Source: an uncultured Bacteroidales bacterium | Lineage (GTDB): Bacteria; Bacteroidota; Bacteroidia; Bacteroidales; JAUNSR01 | Reading direction: 5' to 3' | Length of the DNA: 6,851 bases | Assembly: GCA_947074245.1 (NCBI GenBank) | Contig: CAMTOW010000111.1 | Span: 1 to 6,851, forward strand | Position numbers and translations under genes: made by a program | Shown here: positions 5,323-6,851 of the stretch, piece by piece | Position numbering within the stretch: position 1 is the stretch's first letter | Layout of the letters: every line of letters starts with the position of its first letter | The notes under the pieces: model-generated | What the model saw: the letters and a program-made list of their open reading frames with translations, nothing else | What the model was told of the DNA's origin: nothing | Databases searched by the model: none

Positions 5323-6738
5323 TTATGGAGTGACCATAGCCTGATCACCCGGTTCGATGACCATCTCTTGCTCATCCCCCTCACCCGTAAGCGAGTTGAC
5401 ATAATCTTCGGATGGAAGATATTTTTTCAGTAAAAGATATCCCATTACTCCGGCGCAAACCGAACCTGCCAAAATACCCAGTTTCGCTTCATTCAGCAAA
5501 ACCAATCCTTCGGCTCCTGCCGAACCGTACGACAGGTTGGCGATAAACATCGACACCGTAAAACCGATACCACCCAACATTGATATTCCTGCAAACATTT
5601 TCCAGTCTGAGCCGGAAGGCATATTAACGATATTGAGTTTGATCGCAATCCAAGAGAACGAATAGATACCCAGCATTTTTCCGACCAGCAATCCGACAAA
5701 TACAGACAAACCGACACCACTGAACAATGACATAATGCTCAAATCGCCGAAATAAATACCTGCGTTGGCAAATGCAAACAACGGAATAATATAGTAGCTG
5801 ATCAACGGAGCCAAGGTATCTTCCAGATCCTGAAGCGGACTGATAACGTGGTCGGATGCCGATTCGACACTCTTCAACAACGCAATTTGCTGATTGGTGA
5901 GGATATGAGTCTCACCCTGACATTCGTTTGTTTTCGGGAATTTACTAATGTTCTCACGAATACGTTCGATATATCGGCCTGATGTCGTCCCCGGTCTCGG
6001 AGGTACGCAGAATGCTACGATAACTCCCGCAATCGTGGCATGGATGCCCGAATTCAGGAAGAAATACCATACGACTACGCCAAGCAGGCAGTAGAACAAC
6101 TTCGTGCGGATGTTAAGACGCGCTCCGATTACCAAAACTGCGATAACAGCAGCGGCGGCTAGCAGGAACGTATAATCGATATGACCGCTATAAAAGAGAG
6201 CAATCACGATGATACCGCCCAAATCATCTGCTACGGCAAGAGCGGCTAGAAAAATCTTCAGCCCCGGTGGTACCCGCTTTCCAAGCATCGACAGTACGCC
6301 GAGCGAAAAAGCGATATCGGTAGCCATCGGAATGGCGCTACCACGCGTTGCGAGTCCTTTCGGAGAAAATAAAAAGAAAAATAAAACCGGTATGATCATC
6401 CCTCCGATTGCACCAATGATGGGAAGAAGGGCTTTTTTCATAGAAGAGAGTTCGCCGACAAGGATTTCACGTTTGATTTCCAAACCGACCGAGAAGAAGA
6501 AGATAGCCATCAGGAAGTCGTTGATGACATCCATAAATGTCATGACATGGCCGCCATGACTGAATAAATTAAAATCGCCAAATTGAAGCCGCATCGGCGT
6601 CTGCCACAATTCAAAGTAAGCATTACTGTACGAGGAATTTGCAAAAAACAATGCGAGTAATGTAACGAAAATCAGAATGAAGCTAGAGTTTACGTATTTA
6701 CGCAACGTGCTTCGGAAACTGTAAAGTAAGCCGCTCAT
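5323..6738 (-). CDS. nhaA: Na+/H+ antiporter NhaA
   Basis: An inner-membrane antiporter that exports Na+ (and Li+) in exchange for protons and controls pH and salt tolerance. It is complete at 471 residues, longer than the 388 of the E. coli protein. Conserved parts are FLMAIFFFSVGLEIKRE (75-91), the ATD site with Asp141 (E. coli Asp133), the ion-binding pair Asp171-Asp172 in ALAVADDLGGI (E. coli Asp163/164), PLFAFANAG (319-327), and GKMLGI with Lys354 (E. coli Lys300). The extra length is a hydrophilic insert at about 248-300, with cysteine 273, before the conserved SPLQDLED segment, and an acidic C-terminal tail from about 435. Both look like Bacteroidetes-type additions. The ATG at 6738 gives a normal N-terminus. 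The upstream gene ends 42 bases before, so co-transcription is possible. It has no evident tie to the ars operon. Confidence 0.97.
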   Translation of the reverse strand: MSGLLYSFRSTLRKYVNSSFILIFVTLLALFFANSSYSNAYFELWQTPMRLQFGDFNLFSHGGHVMTFMDVINDFLMAIFFFSVGLEIKREILVGELSSMKKALLPIIGAIGGMIIPVLFFFLFSPKGLATRGSAIPMATDIAFSLGVLSMLGKRVPPGLKIFLAALAVADDLGGIIVIALFYSGHIDYTFLLAAAAVIAVLVIGARLNIRTKLFYCLLGVVVWYFFLNSGIHATIAGVIVAFCVPPRPGTTSGRYIERIRENISKFPKTNECQGETHILTNQQIALLKSVESASDHVISPLQDLEDTLAPLISYYIIPLFAFANAGIYFGDLSIMSLFSGVGLSVFVGLLVGKMLGIYSFSWIAIKLNIVNMPSGSDWKMFAGISMLGGIGFTVSMFIANLSYGSAGAEGLVLLNEAKLGILAGSVCAGVMGYLLLKKYLPSEDYVNSLTGEGDEQEMVIEPGDQAMVTP

Positions 6739-6780
6739 TTTTTCTTTAAAATAAATCTGAACTAAAATATTTATAACGAC

Positions 6781-6851
6781 TTAGGCAGGCAATACGCCTT
6801 TAGGTAAGGCAGGTGTACCTTGCGGACCGGTATTGAGTATGCTTGAAATCA
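6781..6851 (-). CDS. C-terminal end of an unidentified gene
   Basis: On the minus strand the frame entering from the window edge is open for 22 codons and stops at TAA (6783-6781). The peptide is rich in Pro and Gly (NTGPQGTPALPKGVLPA at its end), and the base composition drops sharply to AT-rich right after the stop, as at a true gene end. I do not recognise the protein. It points the same way as nhaA, 42 bases upstream, so the two may share a transcript. The piece is too short to exclude a chance open frame. Confidence 0.45.
   Translation of the reverse strand, partial: ISSILNTGPQGTPALPKGVLPA

Noticed and set aside
5493..5720. Cysteine-rich 75-codon minus-strand frame inside nhaA
   Set aside because: It lies wholly within the conserved C-terminal part of nhaA in another frame; the nhaA frame is clearly the coding one.
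1..6851. CRISPR array, tRNA/rRNA genes, insertion sequence or attachment site
   Set aside because: I saw no regularly spaced repeats, tRNA-like folds, transposase motifs or terminal inverted repeats anywhere in the window. The repeated elements I found are the two ArsR operators, the terminators and the intercistronic hairpin.

Overview
The window looks like a contig end from a member of the Bacteroidales. I infer this from the protein types (an ArsR/ArsE/ArsF/ArsG arsenic cluster of Bacteroidales type, a long NhaA, small lipoproteins), from promoter-like TAnnTTTG elements, and from the lack of clear Shine-Dalgarno sequences. The genus cannot be fixed from this sequence; a Parabacteroides/Bacteroides-like or related genome is plausible. 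The first 55 bases are not biological: they are an untrimmed Illumina P5 adapter carrying an i5 index. Native sequence begins at about base 56, inside a gene.

Left part, plus strand (56-1611): a 5'-truncated Nramp-family Mn2+/Fe2+ transporter, then a small lipoprotein of unknown function with its own promoter-like element, closed by a strong bidirectional terminator (1566-1611). About 220 bases follow (1613-1830) in which I can support no gene.

Centre, minus strand (5151 down to 1831): a six-gene arsenic cluster in the order arsR - arsE - arsF - arsG - arsC - arsP-like permease. ArsR is the repressor. ArsE is a tiny cytoplasmic CxxC thioredoxin-fold protein, ArsF is a CxxC thioredoxin-like lipoprotein outside the inner membrane, and ArsG is a CcdA/DsbD-like membrane protein with exactly two cysteines. 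ArsC is a thioredoxin-type arsenate reductase with an extra CxCxC tail. The last gene is a PF03773-type permease. No arsB, acr3, arsA or arsD is present in the window. Two matching operators (GTTCG-N8-CGAAC), one before arsR and one before arsE, suggest double control by ArsR. In the first, the 8-base spacer reads TAAATTTG on the coding strand, an exact match to the Bacteroidetes -7 element.

Right part, minus strand (5234-6851): a rho-independent terminator, an intact nhaA Na+/H+ antiporter gene, and the last 22 codons of an unidentified gene that runs off the window.

The most interesting system is arsEFG. Its cysteine layout (CxxC inside, two membrane cysteines, CxxC outside) looks like a transmembrane thiol-electron relay. 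That fits reductive chemistry on arsenicals outside the inner membrane better than, or in addition to, the simple 'efflux permease' label that ArsG usually carries.
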